The notes under the pieces: generated by a model
Seen by the model: only the letters and a program-made list of their open reading frames with translations
Database searches by the model: none
Told to the model about the DNA's origin: nothing
Translations under genes and position numbers: made by a program
Shown here: one piece after another, positions 17,609-27,029 of the stretch
Numbering within the stretch: the first letter of the stretch is position 1
How the letters are laid out: each line of letters begins with the position of its first letter
NCBI RefSeq assembly: GCF_014189505.1
Contig: NZ_CP050301.1
Coordinates: 2,673,501-2,737,500 of the forward strand
Origin: Phyllobacterium sp. 628
GTDB taxonomy: Bacteria; Pseudomonadota; Alphaproteobacteria; Rhizobiales; Rhizobiaceae
DNA: 64,000 nucleotides
Direction of reading: 5' to 3'

Positions 17609-19147
17609 TCACGCAGCAGCTGCACTCACACGTCTTCGCGTGCCAAAGATCATAAAGCTGATCGCAGCCAGCACCCACACGCCTATACCGCCATAAAGCA
17701 TGATCAGACCAGAACCATGCACCAGCGCCGCATGAACAACCGCCCCGGAGGGATCAAGCGTCGACAATTGCGGAAAGAGTTCGCCCAGCGACGCAAAATT
17801 TCCCGCAGCAATTTTCTCCGCCATTGCCCTCAACTGCGAAGCATCGAATGACCCGGCAAAGGCACCCTTCAAATGAGACAACGTGCCTTCCATCAGCACA
17901 AATCCCATCAGGGCAATGTTGACCGCCAATGTGATCAGTCTGGCGCTCATATCAATACCGGACGCCATGCCGGCACGCGCGCTGGAAACCGATCCAGTCG
18001 TTGTGTTGGTCACAGGCGTGTTGGTCAGGCCAAGCCCCATACCCGCGATCAGACATCCCGGCAGCATGGTAAGCCAGCTTGCATTGTCGACACTGCTGCC
18101 AAGTTTCATCAGCATGAACCCAAGGCCGATGGTGAATAGCCCGAGCGGAATAACAACACCAGGCTGATAGCGTAGCGACAGCCGTTCAGCCACGGGCGGA
18201 AAGATCAATGTGGGCAGCGTGTAGGCCAAGAGCGCTAACCCGGCTGCAACGATGTCATAGCCAAGGCCGCTCTGGAAATAGATCGGCAGATAGATCATCA
18301 GCGGCCAGAAGCTGAAATTCATACCGATGGACCCGACGATCGATCCGGAAAAATTGCGGATCCGGAACACCGAAAAATCAAACATGGGATGTGCGCTGAA
18401 TTTTTCCGCGAACAGGAAAAGGATGAAACTGATAGCTGCCGCACCAATGATGCTAAGGCCCGTTGCGCTGGTAAAGCCGATATCCGGCCCCTGCGTGATA
18501 AAGTAAGTCAGTCCGAACACCGCCAGCGACAATGTGACGATGCCAAGCAGATCCAGTTTTTTCGCCTCCGGATCACTGGATTCTTCCACGCTGCCGAAAA
18601 CCAGCAGCAAGGTCAGCACCGTCAGCGGAACATGCACGAGAAACACCCATTCCCAACTTGAAAGCGCAACAATCACACCGCCAATGATCGGGCCAAACCC
18701 CAGTCCGATCCCGAAGATAATACCCCATAGGCCAAAGGCGCGGCTGCGTTCGTTCCCGGCCTGAAACTGATGCGAGAGAATGGCGATCTGACAGATCAAC
18801 ATTGCCCCGGCAGCGACGCCTTGCAAAAACCGGCTGATAATCAGCACAGTTGCGCTTTCTGCCAGACCGCAGATCAGGGAGATAATGGCGAACAGAATGA
18901 GGCTGATGATGAAAATGCGCTTGCGGCCATAGCGGTCTGCCAGCGTTCCCACCGCCATCAGTACGGTTGTACAGGCAATGGTGTAGGCATTCATGATCCA
19001 CTGCATGTCTTTCAACGTGCCATGCAACACCTTTTCCAGCGTCGGCAGGATCACCGGCACACTGGAGATTTCAAGCCCGAACATCAAAGCTGACAGACTT
19101 ACGGCTGCGAGAGCTATGATATTCTTTCGGGAGTGAGAAATACTCAT
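17609..19147 (-). CDS. MFS efflux transporter, DHA2 (EmrB/QacA) family
   Basis: Encodes 512 residues with about 14 hydrophobic helices, the size and topology of the DHA2 drug/H+ antiporters. Motif A appears as GTLADRYGRKRIF between helices 2 and 3, and the motif C region as IIFGIGLGFGPIIGGVI in helix 5. It would export toxic compounds across the inner membrane using the proton gradient. The divergent LysR gene 230 bases away is the likely regulator. No EmrA-like membrane fusion gene is adjacent. Confidence 0.92.
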   Translation of the reverse strand: MSISHSRKNIIALAAVSLSALMFGLEISSVPVILPTLEKVLHGTLKDMQWIMNAYTIACTTVLMAVGTLADRYGRKRIFIISLILFAIISLICGLAESATVLIISRFLQGVAAGAMLICQIAILSHQFQAGNERSRAFGLWGIIFGIGLGFGPIIGGVIVALSSWEWVFLVHVPLTVLTLLLVFGSVEESSDPEAKKLDLLGIVTLSLAVFGLTYFITQGPDIGFTSATGLSIIGAAAISFILFLFAEKFSAHPMFDFSVFRIRNFSGSIVGSIGMNFSFWPLMIYLPIYFQSGLGYDIVAAGLALLAYTLPTLIFPPVAERLSLRYQPGVVIPLGLFTIGLGFMLMKLGSSVDNASWLTMLPGCLIAGMGLGLTNTPVTNTTTGSVSSARAGMASGIDMSARLITLAVNIALMGFVLMEGTLSHLKGAFAGSFDASQLRAMAEKIAAGNFASLGELFPQLSTLDPSGAVVHAALVHGSGLIMLYGGIGVWVLAAISFMIFGTRRRVSAAAA

Positions 19148-19377
19148 TGATCGTTCTTTCCAGAGTTGTTCTCAGGTACAGCGTCGCCCGCTGCCGGTAC
19201 GCATGCGCGACTGCAGGAGAGTTGACCAGAGATGGCAAGTAACAGCGTCCGGGCACGCAAGGTGTTGCCCACGGCGTCCGCCGAAACGGATAATGAGATC
19301 ATTGTAGGCGCGCTGCTCCCATGATAAAAATGATTTAATTTTGTGGAACTCATTACAAACCATCATGAGTAAAAATT
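19148..19377. promoter_or_regulatory. Divergent MFS/lysR control region
   Basis: 230 bases between the start codons of the efflux gene (minus) and the lysR gene (plus). The lysR-proximal end (19320-19377) is A+T-rich, as expected for a promoter. By analogy with LysR systems the regulator should bind here. No clear T-N11-A dyad could be chosen by eye. Confidence 0.45.
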
Positions 19378-20229
19378 ATGGATTTTGACCCCACGCTTCT
19401 GCGGGCCTTCGTCGCCGTCAAGGAATCCGGTAGTTTCACCCGCGCTGCAAACCGACTGAATTTGACCCAGTCCGCAGTCAGTCACCAGATCAGACGGCTT
19501 GAGGAGCAAGTTGGCAGATCATTGCTGTACCGGACCACCCGAAACGTGACACTGACCGAAGATGGCACCGATTTCCTGCGCCATGCCGAGCAGATTTTGC
19601 AATCCCTGGATGCGTTGACACGGCGTTTTCAATCGTCGCCCATTGCTGGCATCGTGCGCTTCGGTGTGCCGGAGAATTTCATTGGTGATCGCCTGCCGAC
19701 ACTTCTATGCCAGTTCGCACGGGCATTTCCCGCCGTGCAGCTTGATGTCAATGTCAGCATGAGCCTCGACCTCGGTGCGATGGTCAAGGCCTGCGAGCTT
19801 GATCTGGCGGTGGTGATGGCCTTGCCGGACATGTACGAAGGCACCGTCCTGCGCAAGGCGCAGTTCGTCTGGGTTGCTGCAGATATTTTTGAAAGGCCGC
19901 AATGCGGCGTGTCACTACCCTTCGCCTTCATTCCGGCGCCATGCATCAACCGCAAGGTCGGCGTCGAAGCGCTCGACCGCATCTCTGCCGACTGGCACGT
20001 CGTCTTCACATCCGCCAGCCAGCAGGGCATTCGTGCCGCCGTGCTATCGGGCCTTGCGATCACAGTGATGACCCGCGATGATGTCGAACCCGGCATGAAG
20101 ATCATCGACGGTGAATATGGCCTGCCCCCGTTGCAGACTGCCGATTTCACCCTGATCTGGAGCGCCGAGGGTCACACCGACGCAAGCTGCGAATTTGGCC
20201 GGATGATTACGGAAATGGCGAAACGTTGA
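19378..20229 (+). CDS. LysR family transcriptional regulator
   Basis: Encodes 283 residues. The N-terminal winged helix-turn-helix is typical: LLRAFVAVKESGSFTRAANRLNLTQSAVSHQIRRLEEQVG at residues 6-45. A periplasmic-binding-like effector domain follows with VRFGVPENFIGDRLP and ISADWHVVFTSASQQGIRAAV. It is divergent from the DHA2 efflux gene and so probably controls it. The effector is unknown. Confidence 0.93.
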   Translation: MDFDPTLLRAFVAVKESGSFTRAANRLNLTQSAVSHQIRRLEEQVGRSLLYRTTRNVTLTEDGTDFLRHAEQILQSLDALTRRFQSSPIAGIVRFGVPENFIGDRLPTLLCQFARAFPAVQLDVNVSMSLDLGAMVKACELDLAVVMALPDMYEGTVLRKAQFVWVAADIFERPQCGVSLPFAFIPAPCINRKVGVEALDRISADWHVVFTSASQQGIRAAVLSGLAITVMTRDDVEPGMKIIDGEYGLPPLQTADFTLIWSAEGHTDASCEFGRMITEMAKR

Positions 20230-20281
20230 TCAGTCGATATTTCGCCAGATCATGTGATTGGTTAAAGCTGCTCAACAAAGC

Positions 20282-21049
20282 CTACTGCAATGGCAGGGTT
20301 TGCGTCGGTACGCCGGTCCCCCGCAATAGATTATTACCGTAAGACACGACTGCTCCGCCATTGACGATGGTCAGGGCTGCCGGGCTTCCCGACAATGTCG
20401 ACCGGTTCAAAATGAGCGAAGCCACACCATCCACTTTGGCTGAAAACGTGACGTTCGCGTCAAGGAAGCTATCCTGCATAAGTATGCTGTTGGCACCGGA
20501 CAGAGGTTTCATATTCACGCCGCCGATATTCGCTGTGAGCAGAACATTGTCGATCACCACCCGAGCATTGGTTCCTTGAACATCGACACCGAAACCAGTC
20601 CCGGCGCGAAAATTGCGGATCGAAGAGTTGCGGATCAATAGATTTCCTGCCCCAATCATACGCACACCGTTCAAGCCGGTGCCTGCTCCCTCGATATCAA
20701 GCCCATCCAGAACAACCCTGTCCGTTGCCGCTACGTTGACGATAATGCCATTGGTTCCTGTAGCCAAAACACTTGGAGTTCCAGCCGCAGCGACAATGCT
20801 GATCGATTTGGTGATGGTCACGGTCCCAAAACCGCCCACGTCGATATTGTTGATTTCCCCGCCGGCGGCAGTTTTGGAGATCGCTCCCGCGTAAGTCTTG
20901 CACGGTGCGGTGCGGCTGCAAGGATTGACGTCATCGCCCACGCCCGACACCCATGTCCTTGTTGCCTGCGCAAACGATCCTGTGGTCAGCAAAAGCAGGG
21001 CGACCATCGCTGCCGTGATGTATTGAAAAACGGTCCGTAGCATCATCAA
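20282..21049 (-). CDS. Secreted right-handed beta-helix protein
   Basis: Encodes 255 residues with a signal peptide ending near GSFAQA. The rest is a run of short repeating strands rich in N, V, I and G (for example VVLDGLDIEGAGTGLNGVRM and NLLIRNSSIRNFRAGTGF). This is the pattern of parallel beta-helix proteins of the pectate-lyase-like class. A Cys pair, CSRTAPCKTY, lies near the mature N-terminus. No catalytic motif was recognised, so enzyme activity is not claimed. It is divergent from the TolA-like gene. Confidence 0.65.
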   Translation of the reverse strand: MMMLRTVFQYITAAMVALLLLTTGSFAQATRTWVSGVGDDVNPCSRTAPCKTYAGAISKTAAGGEINNIDVGGFGTVTITKSISIVAAAGTPSVLATGTNGIIVNVAATDRVVLDGLDIEGAGTGLNGVRMIGAGNLLIRNSSIRNFRAGTGFGVDVQGTNARVVIDNVLLTANIGGVNMKPLSGANSILMQDSFLDANVTFSAKVDGVASLILNRSTLSGSPAALTIVNGGAVVSYGNNLLRGTGVPTQTLPLQ

Positions 21050-21377
21050 TCCCCCGATTGCGGAAACAGATCCTCCTGATTTTAATCAGGAAATTTCTTT
21101 TTCCCGTTGCAGCATCTGTTATTGATGCGTGCGGTAGAATTCTTGTCTGAATGTGCATGACACACATATTTAGCCGAATATGACTTCAACAGTGCATTTG
21201 AACGATAATCTTCTTCGTTTTTTGCAGCCGCAAGACAAAATACGAATTTTATATTTGATTGTATTATATATTTTTGCAGATCGCCTATTCTTCAGCTTTG
21301 ATAATCATAGTAGAAATGCGTTGCGCTGATAATGCGCCGCAGATTTCCTGATTGAACCGGTAACCAAGGGGATATGT
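21050..21377. other. AT-rich divergent promoter region
   Basis: 328 bases between the beta-helix gene and the TolA-like gene. The centre (about 21170-21300) is clearly richer in A+T than its surroundings and contains a TATATTTTTG-like stretch. No gene or confident operator was found. It should hold both divergent promoters. Confidence 0.45.
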
Positions 21378-21773
21378 ATGCACGTGGGATTGCTGAAAAT
21401 TCGACTGCTTCTGGCCACTCTATTCATGGCTATCATCGTCCCGCTAACTTGTTTGTCTTCCGGCGCAGCCGGTCTTGCCGACGACCCCAAACAACCGGCG
21501 CAACGCCTCGATATCAGAACATGGCTGTCAGAAGACGAGATCCGGGCAAATCCCCATCTCGTCATCACGGTAACCTTCAGCCTCACTCAATCCGGTATGG
21601 TTGAAGGCACCCCTGAGGTAAAGGCGACAGGAAGCGATGCTGCGGTGCTGAAAAAAGTGACGGATCGCGCGCGCAAAGCCGTTCTCGATTCAGCGCCCTA
21701 TCAGTTGCCGCCGGAGAAATATGACCTTTGGAAGAACGTGGAACTGACATTTTACACCGATCCAGCCAAGTAA
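21378..21773 (+). CDS. TolA/TonB C-terminal-like secreted protein
   Basis: Encodes 131 residues; AAGGGGA lies 7 bases before the ATG. An N-terminal hydrophobic segment serves as a signal or anchor. The C-terminal half resembles the TolA/TonB C-terminal domain: ITVTFSLTQSGMVEGTPEVKATGSDAAVLKKV, then RARKAVLDSAPYQLPPEKYDLWKNVELTF. It lacks the long helical linker of true TolA, so it is a stand-alone domain. Function unknown. Confidence 0.65.
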   Translation: MHVGLLKIRLLLATLFMAIIVPLTCLSSGAAGLADDPKQPAQRLDIRTWLSEDEIRANPHLVITVTFSLTQSGMVEGTPEVKATGSDAAVLKKVTDRARKAVLDSAPYQLPPEKYDLWKNVELTFYTDPAK

Positions 21774-21955
21774 CTCCGTAGCATGCCAAATGGTATTGGG
21801 TCCGGGTCCAGCAGATTTTGCTTCGTGTGACTACTGCTGCATGACCATCAATTAACAACGTAAGTTGATTTAACCGAAAATAATTTTCGCACCGATCTTT
21901 CAAATATTTCAATAAAAAACTAGCTTATAGTTGTGGTCTGGGGAGCAATAAAGAA

Positions 21956-22783
21956 TTGAACTACCCATTTAACGAAAACGTAAAATATCGCGATCGGCAC
22001 ATTCCATTCTGTATTGCAGACGCAACAGGTTATGAATGGTACGTTGCTACTGATGACAATCACAACTGGTTGCGCGAAAAATGCCTGTACTTTGTGGAAC
22101 CGGGATCATATGTGGTGCATTGCGGTGCTCATCATGGAATTATGACGGTTCTTTTTGCCGAAAAGACCGGCCGCAAAGGCAGGGTAACGGCTTTTGACGC
22201 ACTGCCCTTCAACGCGGATGTTGTTGCAAAGAATGTCGAGTTGAACAACCTGCGAAATGTCAAAACCTATGGAAAGGCCATCGGCGACAGGACCGGCAGT
22301 CATAAAGTGCTTGCTGAAAGCAGCAACGTCATTCTCAATGATATTCAAGTCCACGCTCCTGATGGAGATCTGATCGTCGACGTGATCGCACTGGACGACG
22401 CCATGCTCGGCGATGTGGATTTTCTAAAGATTGACGTTGAGGGCCATGAAGTTGCGGCTCTACTCGGCGCGCGCCACCTCCTGCGCCAATTGCCCTTTCT
22501 CGATATTGAAATACACAATTTTTTGCAGGTGAACGCCCATGCGCATTGCTTTGCAATATTAGATGCGTTGCCCGTTGACGGCTATCTGTTTTCGATTGAT
22601 GAAAGTACGCATTGGTGTGAGGCTCATGACATCAATATGTACTATCTGACAGCGTTGCCTAACCCGCATCTCTTGGCAAAGCCAAAGCCACGAACCCGGA
22701 TCGAGAAGTTTTTGCGACGTAAATTCGATATCGTTCTACCGGCTTGGATCCACAAGCTGTTGAATCCAACACCTTCCCGCTGA
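21956..22783 (+). CDS. FkbM family methyltransferase
   Basis: Encodes 275 residues starting with TTG at 21956, with GGGGAG upstream. The SAM-binding motif I is degenerate (VEPGSYVVHCGAHHGIMTVLFAE, with CGAHHG in place of the usual DxGAxxG). Other FkbM marks are VTAFDALPFNADVVAKNVELN and the typical DFLKIDVEGHEVAALLGA. These enzymes O-methylate sugars or natural products. No glycan cluster surrounds it. Confidence 0.85.
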   Translation: MNYPFNENVKYRDRHIPFCIADATGYEWYVATDDNHNWLREKCLYFVEPGSYVVHCGAHHGIMTVLFAEKTGRKGRVTAFDALPFNADVVAKNVELNNLRNVKTYGKAIGDRTGSHKVLAESSNVILNDIQVHAPDGDLIVDVIALDDAMLGDVDFLKIDVEGHEVAALLGARHLLRQLPFLDIEIHNFLQVNAHAHCFAILDALPVDGYLFSIDESTHWCEAHDINMYYLTALPNPHLLAKPKPRTRIEKFLRRKFDIVLPAWIHKLLNPTPSR

Positions 22784-22918
22784 TGCGACTCGATATCCCT
22801 CAAAGAACAATATGCAAAGAATTGTGAAGCGTGACACTTGGTTTCAGGTCTCACAAAATCTCATGATTCCCTCATGTTTCAAGGGAAAACAGCGATTATT
22901 TAAATATAGAAAGAAAAA

Positions 22919-22994
22919 TGGTGCCCTCAGAGAGACTCGAACTCCCGACCCTCTGATTACAAATCAGATGCTCTACCAACTGAGCTATAAGGGC
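22919..22994 (-). tRNA. tRNA-Thr (anticodon TGT)
   Basis: 76 bases on the reverse strand. Acceptor GCCCTTA pairs with TGAGGGC, the anticodon stem-loop is CTGATTTGTAATCAG with anticodon TGT, the T arm has AGTTCGAGTCT, and the 3' CCA is encoded. Confidence 0.96.
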
Positions 22995-23148
22995 AGCGGC
23001 GTCCGATTAGCACAAACATTCGCCGTGTAAAATGAAAAAACACCACTTTGTGAAATTTTCCCGCTTTTTTTGAATCATCGCCATTTTGCAGATCAACCGT
23101 GCCGTGCTACGCGATACGTCTTTGAGACGCTCCGACACGCAGGCAGCC

Positions 23149-23922
23149 ATGAACCGGAATATCGAAACCTTCGCTTTTCTTTCCTCCGGAACGCCGGAAT
23201 CCGATGCGGCCATGCACGATCTCGTCAAGCTTTACGGGCAAAGTGCGCCCAAAGATGCCGATGTCATCGTCGCGCTCGGCGGTGATGGTTTCATGCTGCA
23301 GACCCTGCAGAACCATATGAACCAGGGCAAGATGACCTATGGCATGAATCGCGGCTCTGTCGGTTTTCTCATGAATGAGTACCGGGAAGCAGGCCTGAAA
23401 GAGCGTGTGGAAGCTGCACAGGCCGAAACCATCCGTCCGCTCAAGATGGTGGCGGAATCGGTTGAAGAAGGCACGGTAACCTCCTTTGCGCTCAATGAAG
23501 TGGCTCTGCTGCGCCAATCCTATCAGGCAGCCAAGATCCGCATCACTGTCGACGATCAGGTGCGGCTGGAAGAATTGATCTGCGATGGCGTGATGGTGGC
23601 AACGCCTGCGGGCTCCACGGCCTACAATCTGTCAGCGCAGGGGCCAATCCTGCCGCTCGATGCACGGCTGCTTGCCCTCACCCCGGTATCGGCATTCCGC
23701 CCACGCCGCTGGCGCGGTGCGCTGCTGCCAAACAAGGTTACAGTGCGGCTGGATATCCTCGAGCCGGAAAAGCGGCCGGTAAACGCAGTTGCCGACCACA
23801 CGGAAGTAAAGTCGGTGCTTTCGGTGACGGTGGAAGAGGCCTCGCAACTGCGCGCCACTATTCTGTTTGACAAGAACCATTCCTGGAATGAACGAATTCT
23901 GAAAGAACAGTTCCTTTATTGA
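23149..23922 (+). CDS. nadK: NAD kinase
   Basis: Encodes 257 residues from the ATG at 23149; a frame from 23086 adds residues not expected in the family. The diagnostic GGDG motif appears in [17 protein letters not shown], followed by [23 protein letters not shown] and the second conserved block [24 protein letters not shown]. The enzyme phosphorylates NAD to NADP. The length is typical of rhizobial and Brucella NadK. It is monocistronic, 154 bases from the divergent tRNA-Thr. Confidence 0.96.
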   Translation: MNRNIETFAFLSSGTPESDAAMHDLVKLYGQSAPKDADVIVALGGDGFMLQTLQNHMNQGKMTYGMNRGSVGFLMNEYREAGLKERVEAAQAETIRPLKMVAESVEEGTVTSFALNEVALLRQSYQAAKIRITVDDQVRLEELICDGVMVATPAGSTAYNLSAQGPILPLDARLLALTPVSAFRPRRWRGALLPNKVTVRLDILEPEKRPVNAVADHTEVKSVLSVTVEEASQLRATILFDKNHSWNERILKEQFLY

Positions 23923-24111
23923 CAACATTAGCTTAAAATGATGAACAATTGTAACGGACTCTTAAATCTCACGGGATGCAAGAGTTGACTTTTGTTGGTA
24001 TGGGCCCTAACGCCATTCCAAGAATACACTGTGCAATACAAAGCACCCATTCCATTGGCAAAAATGACGGACATGTGCGGCATCGACTGCAGATAGAAAG
24101 TTAAACCTCCA

Positions 24112-25668
24112 TTGACCACGTTCGCTGATCTGGGCCTTTCGCCGAAAGTGCTCAACGCTGTCGAAGCAGCAGGATACACAATCCCTACTCCCATTCAGGC
24201 TGGAGCCATCCCGCACGCGCTGCAGCGCAAGGATGTTCTTGGCATCGCCCAGACGGGGACCGGCAAGACAGCATCATTCGTGCTGCCGATGCTGACGCTG
24301 CTTGAACAGGGCCGCGCACGTGCACGCATGCCGCGCACGCTGATCCTTGAGCCGACGCGCGAACTCGCGGCGCAGGTCGAGGAAAACTTTGTCAAATACG
24401 GCAAGAACCACCGGCTCAATGTCGCGCTGCTGATCGGCGGCGTGTCCTTTGATGACCAGTTGCGCAAACTCGAACGCGGCGCTGACGTGCTTATCGCCAC
24501 GCCCGGCCGTCTGCTGGATCATTTTGAGCGCGGCAAGCTGCTTTTGACTGGTGTCGACATTCTGGTTATCGACGAAGCTGACCGCATGCTTGATATGGGT
24601 TTCATTCCCGATATCGAACGCATCTGCAAGCTTATCCCGTTTACCCGGCAAACTCTGTTCTTCTCGGCCACCATGCCGCCCGAAATCACCAAGCTGACCG
24701 AGCAGTTCCTGCATGCGCCGGTGCGCGTTGAAGTGGCGAAGGCTGCCACGACCGCCAAGACCGTCGAACAGCAGCTGGTCAAATCCGGCAAGAAGGATTG
24801 GGAAAAGCGCGCCAAGCTGCGTGATCTGATCCGCGCCGAAGAAGAAGGCCTGAAGAACGCGATCATCTTCTGCAACCGCAAGAAAGATGTATCGGAGCTG
24901 TTCCGCTCGCTGGTCAAGCACGAGTTCGATGCAGGCGCCCTGCATGGCGACATGGATCAGCGCGCACGTACCACCATGCTGGCCAATTTCAAGGACGGCA
25001 AATTGAAGATTCTCGTGGCCTCCGACGTGGCGGCGCGCGGTCTCGATATTCCTGATGTCAGCCACGTCTTCAATTTCGACGTTCCGGTGCATTCGGAAGA
25101 CTATGTGCACCGCATCGGCCGTACCGGCCGCGCCGGCCGCTCCGGCAAGGCGTTTACACTGGTCACTCCGGGTGATGTGAAACATCTGGCATCCATTGAA
25201 AAGCTGATCGGTGAGGACATCAACTGGTACGATGGCGACCTCAGCACTCTGCCCGTTTCCGAGGAAACCGACGAAGCGCCGCGCCGGGGCCGCAATGCCC
25301 GCGGCGGCAAAAGCGAAACCAAGCGCAAGCCGCGCAACGAGGGCCGCGAGCGCGAACGTCCGCAGTCAGAAATCGATATTATTGCAGCGGCGGAAAAGGC
25401 CAAGGAAACAACCGGCGAACAGCCTGTAATCTCCGATGAGCCGGTCAAGCGTGCAGCCGAAAAGCCGCAAAAAGCTGCCATCAAGGCCGACAATGAACGC
25501 CGTGCCCGTCCAGCGCCTGCGCAGCAGGAGCAGCCGCGCCGCGAACAGGAACCACGCCGTGAACGCGAGCGTGACTATCACCGCCGCGATCGTGGTGACA
25601 ACGAGCCGTCACCGGTTGGTTTTGGCGAGGAAATCCCTGCCTTCATGCTGATCGACACCAAGATCTGA
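24112..25668 (+). CDS. DEAD-box ATP-dependent RNA helicase (RhlE-like)
   Basis: Encodes 518 residues from a TTG start at 24112; the first residues MTTFADLGLSPKVL match the usual start of this subfamily. All helicase motifs are present: Q motif PTPIQ, AQTGTGKT, PTREL, TPGRLLDH, DEAD, SAT, GDMDQRART, DVAARGLDIPD and HRIGRTGRAGR. The last 110 or so residues form a low-complexity tail rich in R, E, K and P, likely unstructured RNA-binding. Such helicases remodel rRNA and act in cold adaptation or mRNA decay. Confidence 0.95.
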   Translation: MTTFADLGLSPKVLNAVEAAGYTIPTPIQAGAIPHALQRKDVLGIAQTGTGKTASFVLPMLTLLEQGRARARMPRTLILEPTRELAAQVEENFVKYGKNHRLNVALLIGGVSFDDQLRKLERGADVLIATPGRLLDHFERGKLLLTGVDILVIDEADRMLDMGFIPDIERICKLIPFTRQTLFFSATMPPEITKLTEQFLHAPVRVEVAKAATTAKTVEQQLVKSGKKDWEKRAKLRDLIRAEEEGLKNAIIFCNRKKDVSELFRSLVKHEFDAGALHGDMDQRARTTMLANFKDGKLKILVASDVAARGLDIPDVSHVFNFDVPVHSEDYVHRIGRTGRAGRSGKAFTLVTPGDVKHLASIEKLIGEDINWYDGDLSTLPVSEETDEAPRRGRNARGGKSETKRKPRNEGRERERPQSEIDIIAAAEKAKETTGEQPVISDEPVKRAAEKPQKAAIKADNERRARPAPAQQEQPRREQEPRRERERDYHRRDRGDNEPSPVGFGEEIPAFMLIDTKI

Positions 25669-25678
25669 GGTTTTTATC

Positions 25679-26071
25679 TTGAAAGCTCCGGGCGTTGGGT
25701 GCGGGATGGTCTTCTTAAAGGACGGCCATATCCTCCTGTTACAACGCAAGAAAAGCCCGGAAGCCGGTGCTTGGGGAATCCTCGGCGGCAAGGTCGACTT
25801 TCTTGAAACTGCCGAACAGGCTATCCGGCGTGAAGCGCTGGAGGAGACCGGTCTTATAGCCGGTGAAATCGAACTGCTTGGCCTCAGCGAACAGCTTTTC
25901 CATGATGAAAACCAGCATTGGTACGGTGTGCTGTTCCAGGCGATAAGCTTTTCCGGCGATATACAACTGCTTGAGCCGGATAAACACGGCGGGATTGAGT
26001 GGTTTGCTCTCGACAATTTGCCGACAAAACTGACGCTCCCTACAAAGCACGCGCTGGATTTAATCCGCTAA
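25679..26071 (+). CDS. Nudix hydrolase
   Basis: Encodes 130 residues from a TTG at 25679, with TGAGG 7 bases upstream, only 10 bases after the helicase stop. The Nudix box is exact: GGKVDFLETAEQAIRREALEETGL, with REALEETG as the metal-binding core. Family members hydrolyse nucleoside diphosphate-linked compounds. It probably shares a transcript with the helicase gene. Substrate unknown. Confidence 0.93.
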   Translation: MKAPGVGCGMVFLKDGHILLLQRKKSPEAGAWGILGGKVDFLETAEQAIRREALEETGLIAGEIELLGLSEQLFHDENQHWYGVLFQAISFSGDIQLLEPDKHGGIEWFALDNLPTKLTLPTKHALDLIR

Positions 26072-26104
26072 ACGGCCTGACAGTCTGCTAGCTGTTGTTC
26101 TGGC

Positions 26105-26428
26105 CTACGCCTGCCGCGCTACACGCAGCGACGCCTCATAAGCCTTGCGAGCCCATTCGGTCATAATGTCAGGGTCATCAAACGCATCGGCTGGTACGGA
26201 CCAGTATGGCATATTGACGACCTTCGACTTGCCCTCATAGTTCCAGCGGCGGCAACCCGCAGCCTCGAAGTCCGGCGCAGAAACCGTATCGGCCTTTAGG
26301 AGGATTTCATCCGCCACTTCCAGCGCAATGATAAGCCCGTTGTGATAGATGCCCTTGCCGCCAAACATGCGTTTGATGGTGACAGGCCCGAGGCCGGAAA
26401 ACAGATCGTGAATCGCATCATTGTCCAT
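26105..26428 (-). CDS. TfoX/Sxy N-terminal domain protein
   Basis: Encodes 107 residues, nearly all a TfoX_N domain: VTIKRMFGGKGIYHNGLIIALEVADEILLKAD, then WNYEGKSKVVNMPYWSVP. Full-length TfoX regulates competence in gammaproteobacteria, but single-domain forms in alphaproteobacteria have no proven role. It is convergent with the Nudix gene, with 33 bases between. Confidence 0.88.
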   Translation of the reverse strand: MDNDAIHDLFSGLGPVTIKRMFGGKGIYHNGLIIALEVADEILLKADTVSAPDFEAAGCRRWNYEGKSKVVNMPYWSVPADAFDDPDIMTEWARKAYEASLRVARQA

Positions 26429-26530
26429 GGACAGAGTATTGCAGGCGGCGCGGCGCCCGTCACGCGCAAAAACAACAATGGGAGCAGACTATAAATCCAC
26501 TCCCACACGGCAATCCAATGACAGGAAAAA

Positions 26531-26905
26531 TCAGGAAGCGACGGAGGCCAAAGCTTCCGGCTTGGCTGGCGTCAGCTCAACCGATTCGCCGCAACCGCAG
26601 GCCGACGTCTGGTTCGGGTTGTTGAAAACGAAGCCCGTGCGCAGGGTCGTCACTTCAAAATCCATCTGCGTGCCCAAGAGATAAAGCACGGCTTCCGGCG
26701 CAACAAACACCTTGGAGCCGTCCTTTTCGACGATATCATCGCCCGATTTGGCTTCTGTCACCAGATCGATGGTGTATTCCATCCCGGCGCAGCCGCCTTT
26801 TTTGATACCGACCCGAATGCCCAGCGCATTCTCACGCGCCGCCACAATCTCGCTTACGCGGGCAGCGGCAGCGTCAGTCAATGTCATGACAGAAAAACGA
26901 CCCAT
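26531..26905 (-). CDS. sufA: Fe-S cluster assembly/carrier protein SufA
   Basis: Encodes 124 residues of the A-type carrier (HesB/IscA) family. The three ligand cysteines are visible: Cys in KKGGCAGMEY and the pair in SACGCGESVE near the C-terminus. It carries nascent Fe-S clusters to target enzymes. In Rhizobium leguminosarum the order is sufS2BCDS1XA. Here sufA is separated from sufT by a convergent secreted-protein gene and a membrane-protein gene, so it must use its own promoter. Confidence 0.93.
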   Translation of the reverse strand: MGRFSVMTLTDAAAARVSEIVAARENALGIRVGIKKGGCAGMEYTIDLVTEAKSGDDIVEKDGSKVFVAPEAVLYLLGTQMDFEVTTLRTGFVFNNPNQTSACGCGESVELTPAKPEALASVAS

Positions 26906-27029
26906 TTATCAGCTCTCTTGTTCAGACCGTACCAAGAACAGTCAGTACCATAGTTAGTGTTACACAACCGTCACCGCAAGTGTTCAAACTCATCACACTC
27001 TATAAACCCGCACGCAGAAGGCAGAAATC

